DNA of 64,000 bases from Marsupella aquatica (lineage: Eukaryota; Marchantiophyta). Position 1 is the first letter of the stretch, and the number at the start of each line of letters is the position of its first letter. This document shows positions 45,426-58,759 of the stretch, in pieces. The notes below the pieces were generated by a model. It was not told the DNA's origin, searched no databases, and saw only the letters and a list, made by a program, of their open reading frames with translations. Location of the stretch: positions 24,118,001 through 24,182,000 of the forward strand of contig OZ316894.1 of the NCBI GenBank assembly GCA_973895155.1, read 5' to 3'. The translations under genes were made by a program, and so were the position numbers.

Positions 45426-48400
45426 CTACTTCCTCATCAACTTCTGGTACCACAAGAAATGTCTGTCGCCCACATCCTTCAGAAATTTGACCTGAGAGTT
45501 TGGATGCTCTTTCTCAAGTAGAGGTGCATCCTGTTCAAACACCTCATTTGCAATCACGATCAAATGTCCTGGTGGAATTTCATTGCCATTGTAAAAATCT
45601 TGCCCCCAGACTCCCTGCACTGTTGCAAGAGCAACAACCCGAGAGTCCACTGGGGACTTCAATTTCACCACGTCCCCAATCTTGAACTGCCAGCAGTAAA
45701 TCAATATATTACGGCTAATTTAATGAGAGACCATATTTTTAATCTGCGGTGCCAATGAACCCTTGGCTTGCAACAATACTGATGCGCGCCATTTCAAGGG
45801 ATGTAATCACTGCTAAGTGAATCATGCATAATGCAGGATAGTGAACAGATGCAAAATGATAGTAATTAATTTAGAAAAGGAGAAATCTATGAAGATTGTC
45901 ACCTTCAACACAGTTGGTGAAGACGCTGACTTCAGAACATCCGTACTTAGAGGTCTTGAAGGGGTTGGGTGTTCTGAGATTGTTTCATTGCCCTCTTCAA
46001 GAGCCTGCATGATTCCCACCTTTGGCATCTGATCAAATGAAAAATTAGACAAACTTAGACTGAGAGCATAGAGTCAGGTGTGCATATATATTGGACTGAA
46101 AAAAATTCTACATACTGTGCATATTCCACTCGAACATCCACCATCCACGTACAAGACATAGAGCTAATTTGTAAGAACACAGGCCTGAGAAAACTTTGAA
46201 TGTACACAATTCCTGAGCCCCTGCGCTAAGCACCTTGTCACAAAGTTTGCATCTATACTATGAGATAGTTGAGTGCAGCACACAAACCTTACCTTTCCTT
46301 TAGGTTTTCGGCCCTTGCCTGTCTTAGGAGTTAGTTGAGGTGAACTGGAGATAAGGACCTTTGTGGGATCATCTAAGACCTCCTGCTTTACAGTCACAGA
46401 GTGACTATACTCCGCATCGTCCATCAGGTCTTTCTGCTCCGCACCTTCCTCACCGACATGGACATATATTATTCAATTTTTCAGATGATCGAAATGCTTT
46501 TACAAATCATTTGCATTACAATGATTTTACAAAATTAAGCTCTTAATTTTCGATCACCCAGAGCAAATGGTCATGACCTAGCTTAGAGTACAAATTAGAC
46601 AGACATACCCTCTTTGGACAGATCCACAAAATTCAACTTCATTGCAGAACTCTTTGGTGCTGAAGTGCCCGATGCAGCCTTAATTGTGGAAGTGGGTAGG
46701 CTTGACGTACCAAGTGCTCCAGGTCCACCACCCCCCTCTTGGGAAGCTTCAATATTGATACCTACCCCTCCTACATGAGATGTCTCCTTCTGATGCAAAA
46801 CACTCATATGTTGCTGGTAATTTCCCAAGCTCTCTGCAATTGTCTTAGCCACCAGTGCCAACCCAGCAGCTAAAGTAGTATTGATAGAACTGGTTATTTT
46901 CTCACAAATCACTTCATCATTTCGCTCAACTACAAGGTTGGATACAGGTGTCTGGAAAACCACAGTGAGTAAAAAAATTAGCCATATACAGCCACTTTGT
47001 GTCCTCTTAAAATATTACCCGAGACAGGTGTACTTACAATATGGAAAGGAAGAGAAAGAAACTCACGATTGAGTTCCTCCCTAGCTGGTGAGCAGGTGTA
47101 CCAAGGATGGACTTAGTACTTGCCAAGGATGGGCTTACATCTGACCTCCAACCCAAACCATTTGCTTTGTCATCAAAAGGATTAGGTCGAAGGTCTGATA
47201 GACCTGGGCTATGACCTCTCTGCCTCTTCTGAAAAAGGCAGGAACAACTATCAGCACAATAATGCAATCAAACATTTATCAGCACACTCAGAGAATGTAT
47301 GGCACAAACTGAAAGATGATCATGTCATAAGGGTTAGCACACTCACATAAATTGCCTCCCTCCCACGATAGCCACCTCGTCCAACTTTAGATGGATTCTT
47401 CACTTCTGCTCTCGCTCTAGTCATTTTCTGAATGTTGGTTAGTCCTTCTGGGGACAACCACCACTCACAAAGTGTTTTCCATTGCTCAGGCTTGACATTT
47501 TCAGGAGGCTTCTTGTCCAAGCGCTTCCCAATCGCTTGAAAATGCTTGTGAAGTTTTGCACGTTGAGCCTTCATTATTTTTGACAAGTGGGACCTGAACT
47601 TCTTCTCAGACAAAGTCCCCCCTACATACTGCCAATTAGTAGCCATCACATCATACAAATGGATAATAATGTCCTTGTCTTGCTTAGCAATGTTACGCAC
47701 GGAAGGGTCGAGTCTGCCAACACAAGCTGCACGAAGGTCGTCTGCCCAACGTCCCCGGAACTGGTCACTTGCATCAATATCGTCATTCCAAATCTGCACA
47801 CGAGACATCATTGTCGATTGTGATTGATTCAAACTAACCGATGCTGTCAGTAGGATAAAGGTCGGGGCTGTTTCCAACTTCTATTTAAAAATTGGCAAGC
47901 ATCCTATTTTGATCCTATGTTGATCTGCTAGAAGAGTTTGAATTAAAGTTGGCATGATACCTGAATACTTGCTTTCTTCATGCCCATTTTACTTCGCTCA
48001 GCTGTGTGATCCACCCAATGTTTCTTTGCAGCTCGAGACATCTGCCGCATAATTGACTGTTGGGACGGTCCACTTGCACTGGCCATCATAGCACTTCCCT
48101 GAGGGATAGGGGTCACTACAATATCAAAGATTTACATCTTAGTTCAGACTTAGAATTTGCCACCAATATACTTGAACCCTGACTTGAACTTGGCATTAAG
48201 CCTTGCAACGTACATTGACAAGTAATTAACAGCCATGGTCATCCCATCATATTTTACATTCAATCACAATCATAGGCTGTGTCATATTCAAATTCATACA
48301 TAGCTAATGTAAAGAAGCTAGTATAGGTGGAAACTTACGCAAGCTGACAACTCCCGTGATGGGATCTTTATAATACTTAGTAGAGGTGTGTGAGACAGCC

Positions 48401-48824
48401 TAAAACAATATACAGTCAACAATCAGTACATTTACTAAATATCTTCAATATTCTTATAAGTTGCGGACATATTTCATATATTAGTAAGATATAGCACCAT
48501 AATTGGTGTCCTTCACAGCACAGCAAAAAAATGAAAAATTAATTAGACACGTACCCCTGCGCGTTGTTTGTCCCCAATGGTTATCTCGTCGTCACAATTC
48601 CCCCAGTCGGCGCCTCCCTCATTCTCAGAGTCACTGTAAGGTGTACCTTCTGACCGCTCACTGCCCTCAATATCTGAGCCGTTGTCTGCCATAGTTGGTA
48701 TGTTCATCGCTTGCTGCCTTGCACTCTTCCTTGTTGGTAGAGAAGGTACCTGCAATTGCGCTGGTTTCTTTCTATAAACACGTTTTGTTTTGCTTCTTCC
48801 CACACCTTCTGAACTGCCTTTCAT
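45426..48824 (-). CDS. TNPA-like accessory transposition protein (Transposase_24 and DUF8039-like), element 2
   Basis: Counterpart of the 16668-20458 gene of element 1. Visible exons on the minus strand, approximate except where donors are clear: 48824-48555, 48399-48339, 48098 to about 47,962, 47,793-47,347, about 47,231-47,068, 46,951 to about 46,611, about 46,430-46,290, about 46,029-45,901 and 45,689-45,426. The first exon (RKSARQQAMNIPTMADNGSDIEGS) parallels RRSDRLSKKVVPTMAECGDDIDAA of element 1. The fourth carries RGRWADDLRAA, a basic helical part and TRARAEVKNPSKVGRGGYRG, the Transposase_24 pattern. Next are serine/proline linkers and a helix (ITSSINTTLAAGLALVAKTIAES). The last exon is DUF8039-like (SRVVALATVQ, NEIPPGHLIVIANEV, VKFLKDVGDRHFLW). 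The second and third proposed exons do not join in phase, so one splice site is wrong or there is a frameshift. Confidence 0.7.
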
Positions 48825-49191
48825 CAACCCAAACTAATGTTAATTAATGTCATTCATGCAAATTTTCAAAGGCCACATTATTTAACAATGCCAATAGCAA
48901 TTCCCAGGCCACTGGACGCATTCAAATTCTACTCTAATGTTAATCATATAAAGATTGACATAAGGTGGACTACCAAAGTTGGGAGGGACTATATATTCAA
49001 GACCTGTTCAAATCTGCCGCAGATTTTCCAATCACAGCTGCAATGAAGGCGTTGTTTGCTTTTATGTTCCTCAATCTCTCCAACTCATAGGCCGTGAGTT
49101 CAGCATTTGACTCTTCTGGGGACTCATCAGCCGAATCCAAGACCGAATCACTTGAGTTCTGCATCCACACACTACCAACATAGCCACACGG

Positions 49192-52100
49192 TTACTCTTC
49201 CTCAGAATCTTCCTCATCTTCCCAAACATCATCCTGTATTATCTCTTCAACTGATTCATCTGTCACCCTTGCAACTGTTTGCTGAGCGACTAAGCTCTCT
49301 CCTTCCTCCAATGGCACAGCTCGGTTAGCAGCTGCAACAAGCTCCGCTTCAACTACCTCGTGATGGTCTACAAGATCATTGTATTCAACATCATAGATAC
49401 CCTCAACAACTCTACGAGACCTTCCCTCCTTATGAAGGACATGCCTCCATGAGGTTCTAGCCTCGTTAGGATAGAAGAAAACTTGCTCAACTTGACCAGG
49501 CAAGACATAGTCTAACTTCTCGGCTGCAGGATAAGGCATGTTAAAGTTGGCCAGCCAGAGACCAGTTTCATCATGTTTCATAGATGGACCAGTATTGTCT
49601 GGTCCCCACTTTGACCGGACCCATTTTGCCTTGAGGATAATGGCTGGTTCTAAACGCAATAGTGGTCCATAGTCAAGTTTAAGAATCTGGGTGAGAACCC
49701 CAACGTAGGTTTGCTTAGCCAAAGCAACTCCTGACTGATCCCTTCTCTGCTCGTGGAAAGTGGTGGCCAACCCACTGTCAAATGTAGCGTACCCTTGACA
49801 ATCTGTGTCCCTAAGATGGGATAGCTCACGCCAACTACCATCCCTTCCTTTACAGCGCATTACCCTGTAATGATTTCCATAAGCCTTCATTGAAGTATAC
49901 GTCAAACCATGCTGGCTTGGGGGAAAGGAAATAGCCGTCAACAACAACTTGTTTTCATCATCATCAAGGTTAGCTTCGGAAATCTCATTCCTAAACCAAA
50001 CCCCAAAGGGAATTCCCTCCAATTCTTGAGGATAAGTTGCTGCTCTACGCCTGTGTGGAGGCCGTGTCTGGTTATTTTGTTGGACAAAAGCTTCCCTCTG
50101 TCTTCTTCTCTCTTCCTCTGCATTCTCATAGAGCCTGCAAACCAATCCAAAAACGTACAATATCAACCACTAATTACAATATCTGAATAATTATCAGCAA
50201 GTTACAAAGTGTGTCATAAATAATAGTTGCGCAAGTAACAATTTACCTCAACCATGGTGTTACCAACAAATTATTCTGTAGGTAGTATGTATGAGCAGCA
50301 TCTCGATCTACCACAGTCAGAGTGACTTTGCATGAGGCCCCTTCCAACACCACCCCTTTAACTCCTTCCTCCTCTTCAGCATCCCAAACACGCCTCCTTG
50401 TAGATTGGCAGTCTACCATATACTCTGTCACAAATCCTAAAGCCTCTTCGAGAATGTATCCTTCTGCCATTGATGCCTCTGGTCGTGCCTTGTTCCGTAC
50501 AAAACCCTTCAGATTCTTGAGGTATCGCTCAACTGGATACATCCATCTTTGTGATACAGGCCCACAAATGTCCAACTCTTCCACTATATGCACCATGAGA
50601 TGAGTCATAACATCAAAAAAGGACGAAGGGAAATGCATTTCCAAAGCACAGAGTGTTTGTGCTACATCTTTCATCAACGCATCCTTTGTTGTAGGGTCCC
50701 AAACTTTACAGCAAATCTTACGCCAAACTCTGCACACACTCACAATGGCCAATCGGGGTCCCTTGTCCATCAAATTCCTCAATGCCAATGGAAGGATCTG
50801 CTGCATTAGGCAATGATAATCGTGAGATTTCATACCTGCCAGCTTATTGCTAGGCCGCACACACTTAGCTAATGAGCTGCCAAAGTCTATGGGAACTTTC
50901 AGACACTTCAAGGTTCCCAGAAATTGTGTGAGCTCTGATTTGCTCATGACATATGGTGCCTTGGGTTTCACAAAGTGATCTTTTTTCTGGTTTGGATGAG
51001 GCTTCATCCACAATTGCTCATGAACACCTTCAACTTGCATATCATTCCGGACAGCAGCAGTGTCCTTCTTCCCAGAAGTTGTGTGGATAAGATTATGCGC
51101 AATGTTTTTCTCCGTGTGCATTGGATCAAGGACATGATTGATCAGAAGTTTCTGCGCGCCAGATATAATAGAACATGAGTAACAAGTTATAAACATGAGA
51201 GCAAAGTCTTGACCAGTCATTTCTTGTGGCCAAATAGATTCATCTACCTTCGAAATGCATAGGCGACGGATACAAAGAAAAATAAACTGACTCTGGCCAT
51301 TGTGGCTCCCCTGCCATAATAAAAAAACAACGATTGGTAGTGGGCTCTTCCCAAAATTTTCCCGTCCCAATTGCAGTGGCCAGAGTCGACTAATTTAGAA
51401 TACAATTTAGAATACTAATGAAGAAACAGTTCTGTTAGTAACAAAATTGTAGGGTTTTGAGCAAACTCTATGGGTTTTTAAAGTTATCTTAGTCTTTCCA
51501 AGGAAGTGAAGTGGACAGGTAGCGATAGCAGATTGAGGCAACATGACCCGTAAGATAAGCGACTCTACATCGTGGTTCCTGGCCTTGGACGGCACCACAA
51601 GAAATAGAAAGGGCACTATGATGACCAGGAAAGGAGGAATCATACGACAGGCCCTTACTGCTTATCAGAATGAATTAGATTTTAATTTAGATTCTAAAGT
51701 TTTGCAGGCAGCCCTTCAAACGGTTGTAGGTAGCATCGAGAACTACTACAAAGCATTATTAATCATATCTCGCTAGTTCAAACATTAATTTACGCATACT
51801 ACAATCTTAAAACAAAACAATATATTCTAATCGTTTGATTCATTCATTTGCACATGCCTACACAAAAACAAATACTAAAAACCCAAAAAGTACCAGGTCA
51901 TCAAAGCAGGGGTAAGAGACCCTTGGAGAACTAACTGAAGAGCCGACTAGGCAAAGACCCAATTCTACAGATGCCTGTCCTCGCAGCCCCCACAATCAAT
52001 CCAAGAGCCAGACTGCCTGCCAGCTAAGAGATTGCCAAACATCTATGCGACTTAGCACATTACACACTGTAATTAAACACTGTGGGCCTGTTCCCTCACA

Positions 52101-54030
52101 AAGACCAAGAATGTGCTCGAGCAAAACTGATGAATAGCTGTTCAATTCAAACTTCCACACGAAAGAGTCTTGTAGATAACTAGTTTAAATAAGAGAGATA
52201 AGAAAAGGTAAAGTGATAACTCACAGTCCAATATGGCAGCACGGCAAGACCCTGTTTCCTCTTGACTCCATGGAGCTTTGATGGGCAGTGCTTGCTTCCT
52301 TGCTTGGCCCCTTCTTTTTTCAGAAACTCTTCAACTTCAGCAGCATAAGCCAGCTTTAGCTCGCATGTCATCCTGGGGGGAGGGCCTCGTGACTCTATCT
52401 TTCCATCAAACTTTGCAGCATAGTCAGGAGTACGATACTTGTGATTGGCCTCCAGCCATCTACGGCTTCCAGGGAACACATTTTTTGATAGAGACTGGGA
52501 CCTTCTACAAGTGACATTGGGTCCACACACTACACAACCATGGTATCCTTTGGTCACTTGACCAGAAATGAGGCCCAAAGCTGGATAGTCATTCACTGTC
52601 CATAATAGAATGGCCCTCAGTGTAAACCACTTTTGTTTACCCGGCCTATCTAGTGCATCAAAGCACTTGACTCCTTTCCAGAGCTCTGAAAGCTCTTCTA
52701 TTAGTGGGGCCATGTAGATATCTATGTTACGATCAGTTACAGATTCAGGTCCAGGAATCAGTAAAGACAGCATAATAAAAAACTTCTTAGTAGACAACCA
52801 GGGAGGTAAATTGTAATTTAATAACATTACGGGCCATGTGGAATGCTTTAGATTGTTCTCACCAAACGGGTTTACACCATCCAAGGCTAATCCAAGATGA
52901 ACATTCCGTGGCTCACTCTCAAAAGTATCATCTATATTAGCTTCAATTTCTGCCCAAGCCCTTGAATCTGCTACGTGACGGACCTTTCCATCCTTGCTCT
53001 TATTGTCTGCATGCCAGGTCATGAGCTCCGAAATGGCTTTACATCTATACATGCGTCTCAGTCTTGGTATGAGGGGAAAGTGACGGAGAACTTTGACTGC
53101 CTGCTTTGACTGCCCAACCTGCTTGTACCTAGGTTTTTTGCAGGTTGGACAGTGATCGCACTCTAATAAATCCTTTCTGAACAAAACACACCCATCCTCA
53201 CAAGCATGGATTTTGACATAATCTAATCCAAGATGACCAATGAGCTTCTTACATGCGTACAGATTCTTAGGAAGCAAATGCTTTGATGGCATAGTGTGTT
53301 TTGCCATCAAGGAAAGAAGCTCATCAACACCTGAGTTAGTAAACCCGTTGTTATGGCAGGTGTTCAGAAAGGTCAATACAAAGGACAGCTGGGAAGTATT
53401 GCACCCCTCATATAGAGGCGCACATGCCTCTGTAAAGGCATTCATCATTCTTTCTTCTGACTCTTGATCCCAACACTCCTCTTGACTAGTCTGCTCCTGA
53501 GGTGTGGAAGTTGTGGACTCCAAGAGCTCATCCATATTAAACATCTCTTCCCCACTTCTCTCTGGATTTTCCCTCGAAGGACTTTCATCTACAGGATCAC
53601 TTGGATGGTTTTCCACTGGCAATGCCAAATCCTCCAACAACCGGGGAATTTCCATATCACAGGTTACATCAATGACAGACCCTCCTATAGCTCCAGTATC
53701 TATATTGCTACCCTCTGATGGAGGATTGACCTCGCATAAGTGTTCATTCCACTCCTCATCTGATGTGTCACATTCATCTCCCCACCAATGTCGCTGAGAT
53801 GGATGTCGGGAGTACAGTAACAGGTGCTTCTTGACTGTGTGAACACTCACACGGTTACCCCTACAGTTGCAAATGGTGCAAGGGCACTTTATCTTCCCTA
53901 TACTTGCAGACCTACAAGCAGCCAGTTGTCGACGCCATAATTTGTCATCCCTAATATGCAACTGAAGATCACTCCTTCGGAAGTCTCTGAATAGCCGAGA
54001 CTGTCCAAAGCCTACACGATTGGCACTCAT
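49192..54030 (-). CDS. CACTA transposase (tnp2 type), element 2
   Basis: Three exons, complement of 52225-54030, 50247-51151 and 49192-50134. All are GT-AG and in phase, giving about 1,217 residues from the ATG at 54028-54030. The layout is the same as in element 1. The N-terminal CPCTICNCRGN and HLLLYSRHPSQR zinc module is followed by an acidic linker, CEDGCVLFRKDLLECDHCPTC and the core (FPLIPRLRRMYR, LGLALDGVNPFGENN, NYNLPPWLSTKKFF, LLIPGPE, GQVTKGYHGCVVC). Then come LDPMHTEKNIAHNL, a DUF4218-like region (FPSSFFDVMTHLMVHIVEEL, RWMYPVERYLKNLKGF) and a DUF4216-like region (VLPGQVEQVFFYPNE). The C terminus is very acidic (DVWEDEEDSEEE). The first intron is 1,073 bp here against 123 bp in element 1. 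The enzyme is expected to recognise CACTA termini and catalyse excision and insertion. Confidence 0.95.
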
Positions 54031-55796
54031 CTTTGCCAATAAACTTAAAAGACTCTCACCTTACCGGACCACAATGACATGCAGTACAACACACCTCAAA
54101 GTTGAATCAGCGCGACGAAGCTACTGAATTTTTGCTTCAATTTGATCACGTAAGTGGGACTGCACATTGCCAAGCTCAAATTTGAACATAGTGTTTCATT
54201 CCCTCTCATCATTTTCGCTGTATATGGAGAGTAGCACGTACTCACGATTATATTCATTGTCACATTCTCACTTCATGCTAACCTTCTCGTGTAACTGGCA
54301 GTGATTGAACCACTTCTAGGAGATGATACAGAATTTAAATCCATGGCATCACATGCAATAAAAAGAAACCAAAGGCGTTGATACCTGCTGAGTCGAGGAG
54401 AATCTTGAAGTCTTCAAACCAAGGAGCTTGCATCGTAAACCCCTCACACCTTCAAGGTCACGGACAGACAGCATGAAATGACATCCATCAGCCATGGTCC
54501 AAAGCAGTACTACTCCATCTAACTCTGCTTCGAGTCCAGGATGACAGACTTACACGCGAATAGACCACAACAAGAAGTTAAAGAAACTTGACACGCATTG
54601 ACCAGGCGCGACAACAGAAGTTAACAGGGTTGCGACTGCGAGGGCGGTGAAGTTAACAGGGTTGCGACTAAAAACCTGAGCAATGAATAAGTTGTTGCTC
54701 CTGCAGTCTTGCTGCAAGTCACTGATTCGTCTGCTGACTCTACTTCAGCACCACAACAATTCAAATAGATGGCAACCTCGATTTCCTTTCTTGCTGAGGT
54801 CCTGGAAATCACCGAGTTTACAACTTCCAAAGCGGGCGGTATGATCACCTTGTCTGTCCCACTCCAAACTTCGATTCTATCATGCAAATCCGTCCAACAT
54901 TTGAAGAATGAGTTCACCAACGATTAAGCCAAGACGTGAGGCGGTTCAGGGTGAGACTTGCGACGGGCACTGCAGATCAAACTAAGAATGCGAGAATGAG
55001 CCTAAGGCAAAGAGTCGAGAAACCGAAACCAACATGATGCGAACAAATGTAAAGACTCTGTGCCGCGCGGAGCCGGGCGGGAGTAGGGATCTTACTGCAG
55101 AGTGGGACCCGCCCTCCCAATAAATCAACTTCTCATTTAATTACCATTGACATTACCCTAAGACAACAATATTAGTGGAGGTCCTTCACTCTTACCTCAA
55201 ATTCATAATAAATTCCCTCTATATCCTAAGATATTTATTCACTAGAAAGTGAACCCCTACTCCTTAAGTAGTCCCTTACAAAGTCTACAACTAAACTCCA
55301 CTATCAAAATTAACCCTTTGAGTGTTTTACATAACTCATTTCCAAAGCTTCTTCCAAAGTCAAAAGGGCCATCTATCATGTAATAATTTGATGTCAATTA
55401 ACCATACCCATACCCATTTTGGCCAAACTACTGGCAACATCTTAGCTAGAAAAGTGTGACAAAGCTAACACTCTTTTGTTGGATATTATAGCCAGATTCA
55501 AAAATGGAAAGTATAGGGTGAAGATGGTACAATATTAAATGCACTACCTTTCTGGCCGGTCAGACGATAGTCCAAATTGACCTGTGGATCAAGTATGTTA
55601 GAACGCAAGCTACCTCTCTTTTCGTCCACCCCTTTTTGTAAAGTGCCCCGGTCTTAAGAAAGGGTCAGATAGATTAAAATAATTAGTATTGACTAGGTAC
55701 TGAATTTTAGCCTGGCCTGGGGATTCTGAAATTTACGGTCAAACACCATTCAGCACCCACCAGTCTCAAACCACTTGGGTGATTCAGTGGTTTTAT
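54031..55796. other. upstream region of tnp2, element 2
   Basis: Contains the likely leader of the transposase transcript: on the minus strand a donor-like CAG/GTATCAACG near 54,386 suggests a leader intron. A short direct repeat, GAAGTTAACAGGGTTGCGAC, occurs at about 54,612 and 54,650. No protein gene is recognised. Confidence 0.45.
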
Positions 55797-56388
55797 AAAA
55801 CACGGCTCGCACCACTGCAATGAGAGTGGTATAAGCAGTGCTTTAATTCTTGTCATCTCAAAGCACCTGATTATGAGTGGATTCTGAGTGGGTTCTTCAA
55901 GTTGCAAAGACCCAAGCTAAGAGGGCTGGCACATTGTATTTATAATTTTAGAACATGGGGTGCCAATGGTAGGCTCATGATTTTTGGTTGTAGCCTTCCT
56001 CATTCCTCCAACTTAGCTCCATCACATTGCTCCTGAAGGACAGCTCTAACACAATGGCCTCCCAGTTTGAGCAAAACCACCCACCCCATCACACAAGAAA
56101 TCAAAAGGTGCTAAGTTTTGGGGCACATAGAAGTTGAGCAACTCCTTCCACCACCTTTAGCAACATCACTCCAAGAGTTTGTGGAATTGGAGAAATAGAG
56201 TTAGTGGGTGACCCTACCATGTACCACTGGTGAAACCACTCAGACCTCTTAGTGGTTTTATAAAACATGGCTCGCACCACTGCAATGAGAGTGGTATAAA
56301 GCAGTGCTTTAATTCTTGTCATCTCAAAGCACCTGATTATGAGTGGATTCTGAGTGGGTTCTTCGAGTTGCAAAGACCCAAGCTAAGA
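55797..56388 (+). repeat. direct repeat of about 130 bp, 454 bp apart
   Basis: Copies at 55797-55923 and 56251-56388 share GTGGTTTTATAAAAC, CCACTGCAATGAGAGTGG, GCAGTGCTTTAATTC and GGATTCTGAGTGGGTTC with very few differences. Weaker similarity continues downstream (TTTTGGTT, CTTC and CTCC words), so the duplicated unit was probably the whole 454 bp. CCACT and AGTGG around GCAATGAG can pair as a small stem. Confidence 0.9.
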
Positions 56389-58759
56389 CGTGTGACATAT
56401 TATTTTGACAATCTAATTTGAGTAGATGAGATGCAAATAGTGTATGTGTGCAAGTTTTTTGGTTATAACTAACAGCTGCATGCTTCTTCACTCCTCCACG
56501 TCAGCCCCTTAGTGATATTAAATTAATTCATTTTAAGCAAGAACTAAAGATTGTCTCGCGCAAGACTAAGTGCCAAACGGATAACATTTAAATTAATTAA
56601 TTTGTGGTAGAGTTGGGAGGTAGCAATGTCCAACCACCGTATCAAACTACATTCTTTTTATTCAGATTTGTTCTGTAGAGATTAATTGAGAAATATTTAC
56701 TTTGGGTGTATATGCTTCTATGTCCCTAGTCTAAGGTAAGAACCTTTGGATCAACGTAAGTTTGTGTGCCAGTTAAGCAGTTTAAACATACACTGTCTGC
56801 TTCTAGCATTGGTGTAGTCACTAGTGCTGCGCGTTAAGTTTAGTTCAAGAAGAGGAATTCTCGCTACGAGAAGACTTTGCCAGAATGCACTCCTTTGCCA
56901 GTTTTCCAGAATGCACTCCCCTTGCATTCCTTTTGAGTGAATCCTGAAACGCGAGCAGAGGGGACGACACACACCCGCAAGCTATAAACCACAAGCGCAA
57001 GCTGCTGCCATAGGACTCTTGTTGAAATCGAGTACAGTTTTGTAGCATAGCGGATTTCCTATAGCGGTTCATCGGCATCAGTGAGTGAGCACGCGAGAGG
57101 AAGGGAGGTGGAAGGGAAGCAAGGAAGGGAGGGGGAAAGAAAATCTGACTTCAAGAGTTCCGTCAAGGCGCAAGCGGCAGTTTTCTTTGGCACGGATCAA
57201 TGCTTACTCGAAGCAATTCTTACTCGAAGCAATACGAAGGACGGATTGACGTCAAGCTTACTCGAAGCAATTCTTTCAAATCTTAGTGATCACTCTGGCT
57301 CGGCACAAATGGAGGGCTCAATTTCTTGACAAAAGGTCAATCACTCACCGCCCTTGCGAGCTGCGAGGCCGTCAACTTCCTAGTTCGCCACGCCCACAAC
57401 CATCTTCATCAGCTCTTCTCTTGAATGCTGTCACTACATTTCTCATTTCAAGAAGGCAGGCAATCGCAATGGGAAGCCACTGAGAAGTGATGACCTTCAT
57501 TAGATGCGAATTGCACCTTAGCTAAGACAGTTTAGGGTTTGCAGATGGAATAATTTCATGGCTGTATGGGATGGTTGCAATTGGGAGGGACGGGTCACAG
57601 GGTGATTTCTCTTGCATATACAACGTGAGGCCAGGTCATAGGGTTGACAGTCTGGAAATTTGGAATATTTTTACAAGTGTTGTTTCTTACGAAGGAGGAA
57701 TTTAATTTGGTCGCGCACAGGTAGGCTATAGGTAGGCTACGTAAGGGGATGAGTGTGAGGTTAAGACGATTGCTGGGAAACCTGGTGGAGGGCAGGCAGG
57801 AGGCCATTAGGATAGCAGAGAGGAACAAAAAGTTTGATTCAAGCTGCTGGAATTGTTGAGGCCGACATCCAACTTTCGTCCGCTTCCATGGAGAGGAAAG
57901 CGACAGGAAGACTTTGTATTCCCTATCTTTGTATCTGTCATCATCTACTAGCTCTTTGTGTTCCTGGTTAGACTAGCTTGGTGGTCTCTCATACATTGCA
58001 CGGTTTTGGAAGAAAGTGTGGTGGCGAGTGGCTGGACTATGTACTTAATACTATCTCTCCGGTAAGTCTCATTATTTGTTCACCTATAATTAATTGGATC
58101 TATTGTCTGCTTACTCAGACAAGCGTTCAGTTTGTCAGTTTTGCCTTTCGTTCCTTGGCGACTCAACCTAGCTACTTCATATGCATTGTAATATCTCGTA
58201 GCACCTGTGTCCGTTACTATCCAGAGTTTGCAATTGAGTTGGGGAGAACCCCATTGCACTGTCAACAAGAAGATTGCAGTGATTTGTCGAGGGCAATCAG
58301 CCATTAGACTCTACTTTTATTAATTAGTTGGTCACAAATGTTATTCTTCAGTTGTTATTTCAGCACGCCCGGCATGGTAGTATGTTGCTGATCAAAGCCC
58401 GATCGGACTGCATTGCAGAGTTTGCAGCTTCTCATTTGATTAAGAAAATAATGACCAATTGCAACAATTTAAGAAAAGTTGCTTTGAGCCGTTCATTGAT
58501 GTTGTTGATGTCTTCACCACAAAGAAATCTGCAACAAGGTTTTGCCAAATTAAGATCATGCTTGTCGTTGAGGGGTCCACGTGCTTTCAGAGTCACTTTG
58601 TATTCTTCTATATCCCTTAGGGCTGATTGTTATACATTGAGTCACAACTAATTCACAATATTTTTGTGGCTTTCTCAGGTAAGTTTCCTCGCTAGGGTAC
58701 ATCATCGATCCTTTGCAAGCAAACGGGAGACTAAGCTAGTAACTGAGTCCGCTTGCAGT
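56389..58759 (+). other. leader or upstream region of the hybrid-binding-domain gene
   Basis: AT-rich to 56.8 kb, then of mixed composition. CTTACTCGAAGCAAT occurs three times within 70 bp at about 57,206-57,267. An open frame at 58328-58651 lies directly upstream, and a 3' splice-like GCTTGCAG precedes the ATG at 58760, so coding or leader exons may lie here. I cannot assign them. Confidence 0.45.

Noticed and set aside
55240-55252. CACTAGAAAGTG as a further CACTA terminus
   Set aside because: The bases after CACTAGAA do not match either element, there is no partner, and it lies inside element 2, whose ends are secure.
56819-56826. CACTAGTG as the right end of element 2
   Set aside because: No inverted match to a left end, and the 44479/60269 pair has 14 matching bases with a GGT duplication.
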